A stretch of DNA of 64,000 bases from NCBI GenBank assembly GCA_037176725.1, contig JAZBRS010000026.1:99803501-99867500 (forward strand), in the 5' to 3' direction. The DNA is from Posidonia oceanica. Lineage: Eukaryota > Streptophyta > Magnoliopsida > Alismatales > Posidoniaceae. A program made the translations under genes and the position numbers. Shown here piece after piece: positions 1-11,017 of this stretch. Position 1 is the stretch's first letter; every line of letters starts with the position of its first letter. The notes below the pieces were generated by a model. It was not told the origin of the DNA. It made no database searches and saw only the letters and a list, made by a program, of their open reading frames with translations.

Positions 1-2508
1 AAATGGGGCAAAGTGTTTGTAGTGGGGTTTAAGGTCTGTGGTGGAAGGTTTGGTTTGCTGTCAGGTGGCCTGGAAAGGTGGAGGTTCGGTGAACTTCTGG
101 GTGCAGTTTGGGAGGATGCTGTGGATTGTGGTGAAAAGGATTGTGGAGTGGGTTCTGTGGGCTGTAGATAGGCTTTCAGAGGGTGACTAAGGGATGATTT
201 GGGTGGTGGAATGGCCGGGAAGGATGCTGAATTTCGGGGTGAGTTCGGGGGAGCAATTGGGAGGAGAGTGAAGGTCAGGAAGGGTGCTAGTTAGCTGGGA
301 AAGGAAGAAGGAGATTCTCTGAATTTGAGAAGGAATGGGAGAGGTTCTGAGGAGTGGGAATGGTCTGAGATGGGTGGCTTCTCTCCGGGATGCCGAGGTG
401 GCTCTCGAATGCTCTCTCCCACAGCTCTCTTTTCTCTGGGATTGGAAGAATGCAGAGGAGAGAAAGAGAGCGCACAGGGGGAAAGAAAACCTGGAAATTC
501 TGGTTTCTGGGATTGAGGTTCTCGCACTGATTCGCTCTTGCTCACACTGGTTCGCTCTGCTTGCTCTTGCTGGTTCACACTTGCTTGCTTTTTCTCTGGA
601 TTGAAAGGAGAACGGAGGGCTTATATCTGGAGGGATTGCTGCTGGGCGCGAGCTGAATTTTGAAATCAGCGGCGGCCACTGCAGCGGAGAGGACGGGACG
701 ACCGACTCCGGAAAAGCCGCAGAGAGGAAGGAGAGGCGGCGAGCTCTGTAGATGAAAGGATTGAAGCTCAAATTTAAAATGAAGGAGGGAATGCTGTAGG
801 CAGCAGCTCGCGGGAAGGAAGAAGCCGGTGGAAGCGCGAGGAAGAAGAAGGAAGAAGAAGGAGAAAAAAAAAAAACGGCTGGACTGCGCTGTGGGCCGAA
901 GAAGAGAAAAAGAAATAAAAGCAGAAACGGGCCGGAGGGTCCAGTAAAGAAAAGGAAGAAAGAAAAAAGAGAAATAAGAGAGAAAGAGAGGGTAGAATGG
1001 GGAAATAAAATAGGTAAAAATAAACTAAAAATAAATAAAAATATTAGAAGAGTTTTTCTGTAGATTAGGATTTTAATTAAGATTTTTAATGGTCATTTTG
1101 AGTTGATTAATGTGTTTTGGGCTTGATTAGGGTTTTAGGGCTTTAGTTTTACTTTTAATTAGTTTTCACTTGTTTAAATGTTTGTTAATCCCTTTTTTAA
1201 ATTATTTTAAAAATTTTATTTCTTTTGTTGGACACTTAGGGTATTGATTAGGATTTTTTAGGATTTATTTCGTATTAATTTAGGGTTGGTTTTAGATTTT
1301 AAAGTTGTAGTCTTCTTAGGGTTTTTCTTTCTTAAGTTTTTTAGGTTATGTCTTGATTTTTTATTTATGGATTTTTCTTGAAGTTTTTAGTTGGATTTTT
1401 CTGGTTTGATAGGGTATTTTTAAGTCTTTCAGATGTGTTTTTCTTTTCTTTTTTAATTAAGCTTTTAACTTGTTTTTCTTATGCCTACTAGGTTAAGTCC
1501 TTTGCCTTCTTTAATTACTTGTCTTAGTATTTGATTTTTTAATTCTTCTTTTTGGGTTTGTTTTTTAATTCTTCTGATGGGTTTTCACCTTTGGTGGGTT
1601 TTGATTTTATTTTAGTTTTTTCCTTGATTTTTCAGTGTTTTCTTTTGATTTGTTTTGTATTTTTTAGTTTGCATGTTTAGTTTTCTTTTTAGCTTGTTTT
1701 AGATAAGTTCAAGTTCTTAATGGCTTGTTTAATATATTTTTTAATTGTTTTTCTTAGGGTACTGATTTGTTGTTTTATGTTTTGAGGTTTTGCAGATTTC
1801 TATGGGTTTTTGTGGATTTTTGCAAAAGGGAGAAAAGGAAAAGAGAAGGAGGGAAGAAATGGAATAAAAAGGGGAATAAAAGGAAAAAAGATAGGTTGGA
1901 GGAAAACGATTTTTAAAATTCAGAAAAAGTGTTAAAAATAAAGTAAAAATAGGGATAGGATAGAGGAAGGGTAGAAGCACAGAGGGGGCCCACAGCCAGA
2001 CCAGAAAAAGGATAAGAAAGGGATGAAAAGAGGGATGATAATTAGGAGAGAGAGAGGAGAGAGAAAATGATAATCCCGGAGAGAGAAAAGGATAATTTGG
2101 GTGAAAGAGGGTCCTAATGGTCTTGGAATGGAGTGAAAATTGGTGGGAGGGTAGTCTAGGTTTTGAAGTCTTGGGTCTGAAATTTTGGTTTGATTCTAAG
2201 GAGGTTTTGGAGGGGTTTCAAGGTGTAGAAAAAGGATAGTTTCACCTAAGTTTTCTAGGGTTTTTGGGAATGGGTCAGGCTTGGAAAATCCTGGGTTTTT
2301 GTGTAGGTTTGTTGAGTGGATAGTGGTGGGTTTTCCTATGAATTTTGGTTAGGTTTTGAGGTTGGGAAGGGGGGTAGAGGTTTAGGCCAAAATGGGCTGA
2401 TTTTGAAGGGTTGAGAGGAGGGCTAGGGTTAGGGTTTGGTTGGGGTTTGATCCAGCAATCAACTAGAGGGCTCCAAAGGTCTAGGCCTGCCAAGATGGGG
2501 TGTCAACA
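1..2508 (-). repeat. Partial LTR of element D (5' part, minus strand)
   Basis: Read on the minus strand, this begins at 2508 with TGTTGACACCCCAT, the same 14-bp terminus that starts the LTRs of elements A and C, and it follows the A LTR through the proline/serine-rich pyrimidine stretch until the window edge. It corresponds to roughly the first 2.5 kb of a 6-kb LTR. The sequence to its right (2509 onward) is not the polypurine-tract region that precedes the 3' LTRs of A and C. This is therefore more likely the 5' LTR of a minus-strand element extending left, or a solo LTR, than the 3' LTR of B. A conserved TATA-like site lies at 621-626. ORFs read within it are low-complexity and not supported as genes. 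Confidence 0.8.
621..626 (-). promoter_or_regulatory. TATA-like core promoter motif in LTR D
   Basis: On the minus strand the motif is ATATAAG followed by a CC-rich start-like stretch. The same motif, followed by GCCTCCAG, is at the equivalent place in both LTRs of element A (6966 and 28698). Its conservation between diverged LTRs suggests the U3 core promoter. The transcription start itself has not been shown. Confidence 0.4.
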
Positions 2509-2794
2509 ATTTGCATTCATTTGCATTTGTTTTCTTTTGCATTGCATCTTTTGCTTGGTTTTGTGTGTTAACTCACGCATTTGCCCTGGTTTTCCTTGTC
2601 TCCCAAGAATAGACACGGTGGCGACTCTGAATTGTCTTATCTTCTTCTTTTCTTATCTTTTCTCCTCTGTTTTAAGTGTTTTCGAGTTGAGCCCTACTCC
2701 TCGGACATAGCCGCTTATAGTGAGCCTGATTCCGATTGGTGCATGCGAGCTTCTGGTAGTGTGCATGGACGATCTGAACACCTGGATTACTACA
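2509..2794 (+). repeat. 3' end of a plus-strand LTR (element E)
   Basis: This stretch aligns on the plus strand with the last 240 bp or so of the A LTR (from about 10762), including the GTGTTAACTCACGCATT and TCTCCC..ATAGACA..GGTGGCGACTCTGA landmarks. It ends in GGATTACTACA at 2794, the same terminus as the B-type LTR that starts at 41626. On its right, the antisense internal sequence of B starts abruptly at 2795. The best reading is the 3' LTR of a plus-strand element inserted in B, itself split at 2508/2509 by element D. The expected duplications would be CCTAC (2795-2799) for E and ATTTG (2509-2513) for D; neither partner copy is inside the window. Confidence 0.6.
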
Positions 2795-3728
2795 CCTACA
2801 CCTACTCTTTTGCATCGTTTTGCTCCCTCATAGGCATGTAGGTTTCCCTTATCCCTTAGTTGGAGGCAATGGACACCCAGTTGAAGTTGGGGAGCTGCTT
2901 GCTAGGCCTTACTAGGTTTAAAGGCTTCACAGGGTTTGGATTCCCAGGCGTGAATTTTTGCTCATCTCTAAGACCAATAAGGGATGGGATTGCGCTGCTT
3001 GCTTTTCCTTTTTCTTTTCGGAGCTAACTTTTGTCTTTGCTCTTTCTTTTTTTGCTTCTTCTTTTTCTTTGCTTTCTTTTTGATCTTTTTGCTTTTGCTT
3101 TTTTTCCTTGTTCTTTTCTTCTTTTTTTTTTTTTTCTTTGCAGGCTTCTACTATCCCCAGCTTAGAGGTAATGGGCGCTGGGGCATTGTAATGGGTTTGG
3201 GGCTCTTGGGTGCTAAGTGAAGGACCATCTCCGAAGCAGTTCGGAGGGGTAGGGTTATGCTACATGCCTCTATCTCTAGGGCCTGCTTCTACCTTTGCCT
3301 TTTGTTTGCTTTTTCTTTTATGCCCACGCTCAGACATATCTTTTATGGCTCACACTCGCTCACGCCCTAGCATTTTATCTCCCTCGGGAGGTGCAAGTCC
3401 TAAGGGGTTTGGTTGTTTCGCCTGTTCGCACCTGAAGGGTGGCTCCCTCACTATCTAAGACGCCTAAGTAATGCCAGGTGAGGTAGGGTAGACTCCTTCC
3501 AAAGCAGGCAACACGTCCAATTTCATCATCGGGCCTGATGCAATGCATGATTTTTGTTGGGAATTTTTGATTTTTTGCTGGAGATATGCTAAAAGAGATA
3601 GAAATGCAGGGATATATGCAGAGAGTGTGAGAATGCAAGGGTCAAGATAGGAATGCAGAAGAATGTGCAAGGAAGGGAGATTGCAAAGGATAGGATGGGA
3701 GGGAATGCTCTGCAAGGCAGGGGCCAAC
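2795..3728 (-). mobile_element. Element B, spacer downstream of integrase (truncated)
   Basis: This is noncoding internal sequence of B read on the minus strand. It matches the part of element A just after its integrase stop (21100-21950), including the block with the GGAGTC..CTACCTCACCTGGCA motif, an A-rich tract (T-rich on the plus strand at about 2995-3145), and the motif around TATGAGGGAG and GTAGGTGTAGG. Homology to A stops at 2795, where the plus-strand LTR of E abuts. No ORF with protein similarity is visible. The remainder of B's 3' region, including any PMD-like ORF, would lie left of the window. Confidence 0.75.
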
Positions 3729-5073
3729 CTACTGATAGTACTTCTTGAGATAGCATGCATTGACCAGCTCTAACTGCCCAGTCTGATCCATGTCCTCAAG
3801 AATTGCTACGCCACCTGAGAATGCTTGCTTGACCACAAAGGGGCCACGCCAGTTGGGTCGGAATTTGCCTCGACCGTCTGGCAGGTGGATGGCTCGCAAG
3901 ATAAGGTCTCCTGGCTGGAAGCTCTTGGGCCTCACCTTCTTTAGGTATGCTCTTGCCATCCGCCTCTGGTAGTAGCGAGCGTTGTGCATTGCTTGCAATC
4001 TACGCTCGTCAATCAGGTTGAGCTGGGCACAGCAATCCTCGACCCATTCTGCTTCTTCCAGCTCTGCCTCTCGCAGGATTCACAGCGAAGGGATCTCCAC
4101 TTCGACAGGCAGCACTGCCTCCATGCCATATGCCAGCGAATAGGGGGTGGCTCCTGTCGAGGTCCGTACTGATGTCCTGTACGCCCAGAGTGCGTACGGG
4201 AGCTTATCATGCCAGTCTTTGTGGGTTTCTGCCATCTTCTTCATTATCCTCACAATGTTTTTGTTGGCAGACTCCACAGTTCCATTCATCTGCGGCCGGT
4301 ATGGCGAGGATCTATGATGCTTGATATGGTGCTTCTGCAGGTATTCCTCGATCCTCTTTGCAATGAAGTTCGAGCCATTGTCAGAGATGATTGCATGTGG
4401 GACCATATTGGGTGACAATGCTGTTTTTGATAAACTTCTCTGTCACCGCAGCTGTGACCGCCTTGTAGGAGGCTGCTTCTACCCACTTAGTGAAATAATC
4501 TATCGCTACCAAGATGAAGCGATGACCATTCGATGCAGCAGAGTGTATAGCGCCATTGATGTCCATCCCCCAGGTGGAGAAGGGCCATGGCGAAGACATG
4601 CTATGCAATTCCTACAGGGGTGCGTGCCTAAGATTACCATGAATCTGGCAGTTGTGGCATCTACGCACAAACTGGCAGCAGTCTGCCTCCATGGTTGACC
4701 AGAAATATCCTTGCAACATGATCTTCTTGGCTAGCAACACTCCATTCATATGCGGACCACAAGTTCCTGCATGAACCTGGAGCATAAGCGTGTCGGCCTC
4801 TTGCTTACTTAAGCAGCACAGGAGCATCTGGCTGTATGATCTTCTATATAGCTGCCCTACCCCTAACACATACTTTGACGCCAGACGCGTTAAAGTTCTT
4901 CTATCTGCTACTGAGGTGCTGGGCGGGTGGCTGCCAGACTCTAGGAAAGCTTTGATGTCACAGTACCAAGGCTGCTCTTCTACTGAATCTGCCTCCTCTA
5001 TGCTCATGCAGTGTGCGGGCTGTTCCATGCATGTAACTGATACATCCACTGCTCGATCCTTAGGTATACTAAG
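3729..5073 (-). pseudogene. Element B integrase region of gag-pol, broken
   Basis: This is the C-terminal part of the Tat/Ogre polyprotein on the minus strand, from the linker after the second RNase H to the normal stop at 3729. Visible are the HHCC-type zinc-binding segment (about 4640-4790), the integrase core with the SDNGSNF aspartate near 4385 and the AVES-type glutamate (TVESAN) near 4270, and the C-terminal RPNWRGPFVV segment (GPF motif) near 3850. It is split into several frames (5073-4612, 4608-4381, 4418-4080, 3998-3729), so it is not translatable as it stands. Its upstream continuation was displaced to 32737 by the insertion of element A. There is no chromodomain after the GPF motif, as expected for Tat elements. 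Confidence 0.9.
5069..5073. repeat. Target-site duplication CTAAG, left copy
   Basis: The five bases CTAAG immediately before the A 5' LTR are repeated exactly after its 3' LTR at 32732-32736. A 5-bp duplication is what Ty3/gypsy integrases produce, and it proves that A inserted into B as a unit. Confidence 0.95.
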
Positions 5074-8000
5074 TGTTGACACCCCATCTTGACAGGCTTG
5101 GATCCTTGGAGCCTTCCTAGTGATTGCTGGACTCAAACCCAAACCAAAACCAAACCCTAATCCTCTTCTTTACCCTTCAAAATCAGCCCATCTTGACCTA
5201 AGCCTTTACCCCTCTTCCCAAGCTCAAAACCTAGCCAAAATCCATAGGAAAACCCACCAACACCCACTTAACAAGCCTACCCAAGAACCTAGAAATTTCC
5301 AAACCTAGACCATTCCCAAAAACCCTAGAAAACCTAGGCAAAACTTCCCTTTTTCTACACCTTAAAACCCCTCCAAAACCTTCTTAGAATCAAACCAAAA
5401 CTTCAAGACCAACACCTCAAACCCTAGACTACCCACCCACCAATTTTCACCTCATTCCAAGACCCTTAAGACCCCCTTTCATCCAAATTATCCTTTCCTC
5501 TCTCCGGGATTATCATTTTCTCTCTCCTCTCTCTCTCCTGATTATCATCTCTCTTTTCATCCCCTTCTTGCCCTTTTTCTGGCCTGGCTGTGGGCCCCCT
5601 TTGTACTTCTATCCCTCCTATATCTTATTCCTATTTTTACTTTATTTTTAACACTTTCCCTAATTTTCAAAAAATCCTTTTCCTTCAACCTATCTCTTTT
5701 CCTTTTATCTCCCTCTTTTTTCCATTTCTTTCCTCCTTCTCTTTTCCTTTTCCCTCTCTTGCAAAAATCCATAAAAACCCCTGAAAATCTGTAAAACCCC
5801 AAAATATAAAAGAAACAAATCAGAATCCTAAGAAAAACAATTAAAAAACATTAAACAAGCAATCAAAAACCTAAACTTAACTAAATCAAACTAAAAGGAA
5901 AACCAAACATGTAAGCTAAAAAATGCAAAACAAATCAAAAGAAAACACTGAAAAATCAAAGAAAAAAACCAAAATAAAACCAAAACTCACCAAAAGTAAA
6001 AACCCCATCAAAAGAATTAAAAAAACAAACCCTAAAAAGAAGAATTAAAAAAAACAAACACTAAAACAAGTAATTAAAGAAACAAAGAGACTTAACCTAA
6101 CAAACCTAAGAAAAACAAATTAAAAGCTTAATTAAAAGGAAAAGAAAAACACATCTAAAAGACTTAAAAACACCCCATCAAACTAGAAAAATCTAACTAA
6201 AAAACTTCAAGAAAAATCAACAAATAAAAATCAAAGCATAATTTAAAAGACTTAAGAAAAAAAAAACCCTAAGAAGACTAAGACTTAAAAACCTAAAACC
6301 AATCCTGATTAATACGAAAATAAATCCTAAAAAATCCTAATCAATGTTCTGAGTATCTAACAAGGGAAACACAATTTTTAAAACAATTTAAAACAAGGTT
6401 TAACAAACATTTAATCAAGTGAAAACCAATTGAAAGCAAAAACAAAACCCTAAAACCCTAATCAAGCCCAAAACACATTAATCAACCCAAAATGGCCATT
6501 AAAAAATTTAATTAAAACCCTAATTTACATCACAACCTTTCTAGTATTTTTATTTATTTTTAGTTCATTTTTACTAATTTTATTTCCCCATTCTACCCTC
6601 TCTTCTTTCTTACTTCTCTTTTTCTTTCTTTCCTTTCCTTACTGGGCCCAATCCAGCCCGTTTTCCTTTTTTCTTTTATTTCTTTTTCCTTCGGCCCACG
6701 GTCCGACCCAGCGCTCCTTCTTCTTCCTTCTTCTTCCTCGCGCGTCCACCGGCTTTCTCCCGCGAGCTGCTGCAATGCTCCCTCCACCATTTGAATTTCA
6801 AGCCTCCATCAGATCAGCAACAACAACTCGCCACTCCTCTCTTCTCTCAGCACCAATTCCAGGAGGCATTCAATACCCGTCGTCTCGCCGGCACCCATCT
6901 CCTCAGCTGCAGTGGCCGCCGCTGATTTCAAAATTCCCAGCGCGCGCACCGGCAGCTCCTCCTAATATAAGCCTCCAGTCATCTCCTCCTTCCTTCGGTT
7001 TTGGACGATCCAGAGAGAGAGGGAGCGATCAGAAAACCCTGAGAGAGCGGAGAGAAACCAGAATTCAGAGCCTTCTCCCCACCTGTGCGACCTCTTCCTT
7101 CTCCTCTTCATCTTCCAACTCCAGAGAGAAGAGAGAGCAGAAGAGAGAGCCTGAGAGAGTCTTCAGCATCCCGGAGAGAAACCAGAATCCCAGAGCATTC
7201 TCCTCACCCAATCCTCTTCTTTTCCCTCTAAATTCCACAGCAGAACTCCCTCTTTCTTCTCCAGCAAACCATTCCCCTTCCAAGCCTCAACTTCTCTCCC
7301 AATTGCTCCCCCAAGTTCACCCAGAAACCCAGCAATCCCTTCCCGACCATTCCACCACTGAAACTACCCCAGAAATCCACCTGAAACACCCTCTGATCAC
7401 CAACAGAAACCAACACAACCCATTCAGCAATTCCCTCCACTCCTGCCCACTGATCTCTCCCAAACTCCACCCGGATAATCCCCTGACCTCCACCTTCCCA
7501 GAACACTTAGCCTTCAGCCTTCTCCTCCATCACAGACCGAAATCTCCACAACAAACACTTACCCCTCCTCCGGACCAGAAACTGACCCAACCTGCAAACT
7601 CCTCCCACAGCCTCCAGAATGGCAAACCAACCATCCAGAATCGCTCACCTGACCTCCAGCAACCCCCCAGAGGGTCCCATCCAGCCTGAGATGCAGCAAA
7701 CATCCCTCCCGACCTCCGGCCATCTGTCTGAACCCACAAAGTGCCAAACCGCCGCCTGAGCTCTGAAGCTTCCATCCGATCGTCTGGGAAGCACCGGAAG
7801 ATCGCCCTGAAGCAGCTCCAGCCCTCGCGAGCAGCCGGCGACGCCCGCAGCGACCAGACGACCCCCACCGGCCACCTCCGGAACTGCTGAGGTTGGGAGA
7901 ACGACTCAGACGCGGGCTCAGGTGATTCTTTACTCCCTTAGTCTCCTTTTCTTCCCGTGCTGCTTCTCCACCCCTTAGAAATAGGATTTTGGCCCTCCTG

Positions 8001-10998
8001 CTCCGTTTGCCAGCTCCAGTCAGATCATCTTCTCCGGTGAGCTCTTCCGGCCTTCACGTCACTCCGGGCAGCAGAACGCAGCTCCGGTGGTTGCCTCAGG
8101 TCCGCACGGGTCTCAGGAACGTCCTCCGGCCCTCAGAACGCAGCGTCGCTGCATCGATCGGCCGGACGAAGCTTCTGAAGCTCTGCAGACCTCTAGCGAG
8201 CGCTCAGATGCGTTCCAGGCCGCATCGCCCCCCGACGACCGTCGCCCTGCCTCCGTCAGCTCCAGGACCACCGCCTTCGCCGATCAGCGCCCCCACAGCC
8301 TTCCTGTGCCGGCGGTCGTGAGCTCTGGTAGCTCATTGCTACAGTGCTAGCCACCGCCGGCCATTACTGTTCATTTATTTTCCTGTTAATATAGTTTTAG
8401 GTGTAAATATTGCAGATCTGGTTTAAGTTTTTTAATTTTTGCATTTCAGTCCTCTGTCCATTTAATATGCTTAGTTTTTAATTAAAAACCATGCTAAATT
8501 GCTGCTTTTATCTCTGCTTTTCAGTTTTTTCTTTCCAGTCCTTTTACTGTGCTGTGCTGTCGTAACTTTTTGCATTTTAGCCCCTTTGTTTTTTATTTTT
8601 GCATATAAGTCCTGCCCTAAATCAGTTCATTTAATTGCATGCATTTTACCATATGAAATTGCATTTTGCATCCCTGCATGTTTCTGATTTTACCTTTAGG
8701 TCCATGCACTGTAGTAACTTAGGTATTATTTTTAATTTTTGCATACTGCATTGCATATTTTGCCTCCTGTTTTTGCACATTTGCATTTAGGTCCATTTTA
8801 AATGGACAGTAACCATTTGCATGCATTTTTGCTTATTGCATTGCATTTTGGCCCCTGTTTTTTTCAAAAATTGCACATCAGTCCTGTCTACTGATTTCAG
8901 AGCATGTTTACCATATAAAATTGCATATTTGACCCCTGCATGATTCAAAAATCACACATAGGTCCTTGCATCTTTTAAAAACCATGTAAAAAGACTGTTT
9001 TGCCCCTAAAGTTGCATCTTAGCTCCTATGCTTACAAAATTGCATGTAGACCCTCCACTTGCATTCCCAGACTCCCCAGAACCCTGTTTTCTGGAAAATT
9101 TGCACTTTAAACCCTAGTTTTTTTTCAAAATTGTACTCTGATTTCTTTTTGTTTTCAAAACTTCCTCCATTGCATACCCTCTTTTCAAATTAGCTTTCTG
9201 AGCCCAGTCTTTTGCAAAATGACCCTCTGCCCTCCCCTGTTTTCAAAACCCTCCTCTGTGGACCCCGTCTTTTGTGAAAATTTGCATTTTAGCCCCTTTT
9301 CTTTTTCAAAAATGCTTTTGAACTCTTGTCTTTTCCAAGTTTGTTCCCTTTGTTTCTTCTTGCTTGTGCAAGCATTCTGCATTCATTTAGCCTTGCATTT
9401 TTGCATCCTTTTGCGCACACTAAGCACTTTTTGCTCCCCTTCACTTGGGAGGACCTTTCACACACCCTTAGGACCTCCTGAACACCTAGATCTGTTCTTC
9501 TCCCCTGTTCTGGCCCTTCTGCCTTGAAGCTGCAATATCTTCCGATCCGGCCGTTGGATCTTCTCAAGTAAGCTGCCCAGGCGACCGCAGCAAAGCGCTC
9601 TTCAGCATGGACCAGGCGGATCTCAGATCAGACTCCTGGATTTCCAGGTATGTCCTCCTGAACCCCTGCATTGCATCCATTTGCATGCCATTTGCATAGT
9701 TTTCCTCGTTTTCGATTTCTGTCTCTTTGAGCATGTAGAATAGGGCCTCTTCTTCTTGTCTATCAACTCAGATCTCCGTTTCGCGTTTCCCTATGTGTTT
9801 TGTGTTGAGTTTGCCCTGGATTTACCACTTAATGTGACTTTCTTCCCCCTTTTCCACGATCCGACCGCATTGCGAGCTTTGGGCAGCATGCGAGACACAC
9901 CGTAGAACGGTTTAGTGGGAAATGGTCGCAAAAGAGGTGGTAATCCCCCCGTTTGCTCACTCTCCCCTTTGTAGGTCTTCACACCTACTCTGTGTGGCCC
10001 CGAACAGTGCCTGTTCTCACACATGTGCTGTTCTACTTCTCCTTTCACTGCCTCTAATCTTTTCCTTGCATTTGCATTCGCACGGCTTTTCCGAGGTTTT
10101 ATCTCGCTGCTTTTTGGCACCGTTTTGCGTGCCCGCTCTCGCCTTGGCACCGTTTTGCGTGCCTGCTTTGTCCTTCGCGCCGTTTTGCGCGCTCGCCCTG
10201 TTTTTGGCACAGTTTTGCGTGCCCGTCATCGCCTTTTGCACCAATTTGCGTGCCGCCTTGCTTTCTCGCCCGTTTTGTGCACCGGTTTCGTTCTTTTGCA
10301 CTGTTTTGCGCGCTTTCTTGTTTTTTCGCCTCGTTTTGCGTGTTTTACGCCGTTTTCTCTTGCATGTCGATTGCATTGCATGGTTTTGCCATTGTTTTGC
10401 TTTTCCGCCTGCATTTGCATATAGGGCTGTGATGCTTACTGCTTGGAGTTCTCACGAGCCAGGTTTCGCCCGGTTCGGAACACAGACAGCGTAGCTGAGC
10501 ACTTAGATAGCACGTTTACTTCCTTGCCTTGCATTTCTCCACTTAGAGCACACCTTGAGCATTCATTTAGGCATTCATAGGCACATAGGCATTCAATCCT
10601 GCATTTCCCTGCGTATGCGAGCGTAAGCCTAGAAAGACCGATTCTCGGGCGTGTCGGGGGTGCCTAACACCTTCCCCGCACGTAACAGGAGTCCTTGCCC
10701 TGTCTTTTGGCCCGCAGTGACCATACCGCCCTTATCCTAGGCTAGAGTCATCTCTTTTGCATGTATTTGCATTTGTTTCCTTTGCATTGCTTTGCTTTGC
10801 ATTTCTTGCTTGGTTTTGCGTGTTAATTCACGCATTTCCTCCGGTTTTCCTTGTCTCCCGTTAATAGACATGGTGGCGACTCTGATTTGTCTTATCTTTC
10901 TTTTTTTCTCCTCGATTTCAAGTGTTTTCGAGTCGAGCCTCTTCCTCAGATCCAATCGCCGCTAAATAGCGAGCCTGATTCCGATCGGGATCGCTATA
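5074..10998 (+). repeat. 5' LTR of element A (5925 bp)
   Basis: It starts TGTTGACACCCCAT and ends GGATCGCTATA, just before one spacer base and the PBS. Contents in order: a telobox-containing C/T-rich start; an A-rich U3 stretch (about 5780-6560) with repeated AAACCCTAA; a TATA-like site at 6966; a GA-rich then proline-codon-like C-rich stretch to about 8350; a T-rich stretch (8380-9400) with a recurrent TTGCAT..TAGGTCC-type motif; and a GTTTTGCGTGC-type repeat stretch (about 10110-10350). The 304-codon open frame at 6775-7689 is low-complexity and is not supported as a gene. Confidence 0.95.
6966..6970 (+). promoter_or_regulatory. TATA-like core promoter motif, A 5' LTR
   Basis: The sequence AATATAAGCCTCCAG is kept at the same place in the A 3' LTR (28698) and in LTR D (621-626, minus strand). 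About 30 bp downstream the sequence becomes C/T-rich, as at many plant start sites. If this is the core promoter, U3 is about 1.9 kb and the remaining 4 kb of LTR is transcribed R/U5. Inferred from conservation only. Confidence 0.45.
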
Positions 10999-10999
10999 G

Positions 11000-11017
11000 T
11001 GGCGACTCCGCTGGGGA
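11000..11017 (+). promoter_or_regulatory. Primer-binding site, tRNA-Arg(ACG) type
   Basis: The sequence TGGCGACTCCGCTGGGGA starts one base after the LTR end. It is complementary to the 3' acceptor end plus CCA of plant tRNA-Arg(ACG), apart from one G that can pair with U. A tRNA-Arg primer is characteristic of Ogre-type elements. Element B carries the same motif at 41607-41624 on the minus strand. Confidence 0.85.

Noticed and set aside
187..771. 194-codon minus-strand frame in LTR D
   Set aside because: Same low-complexity LTR region; no conserved start or domain.
1..2508. 3' LTR of element B
   Set aside because: Its right flank lacks the polypurine tract and palindrome seen before the 3' LTRs of A and C, and an opposite-strand LTR piece separates it from B.
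6775..7689. 304-codon open frame in the A 5' LTR, repeated at 28507-29421 in the 3' LTR
   Set aside because: It is Ser/Pro/Gln-rich low-complexity sequence in a C-rich stretch. The two LTRs were identical at insertion, so keeping the frame in both is not independent evidence, and in D the equivalent frame is read differently.
10610..10740. A tRNA or other RNA gene around the GTGTCGGGGGTGCC stretch in the LTR
   Set aside because: No cloverleaf or A/B box arrangement could be made; the segment is simply a conserved part of all the LTRs.
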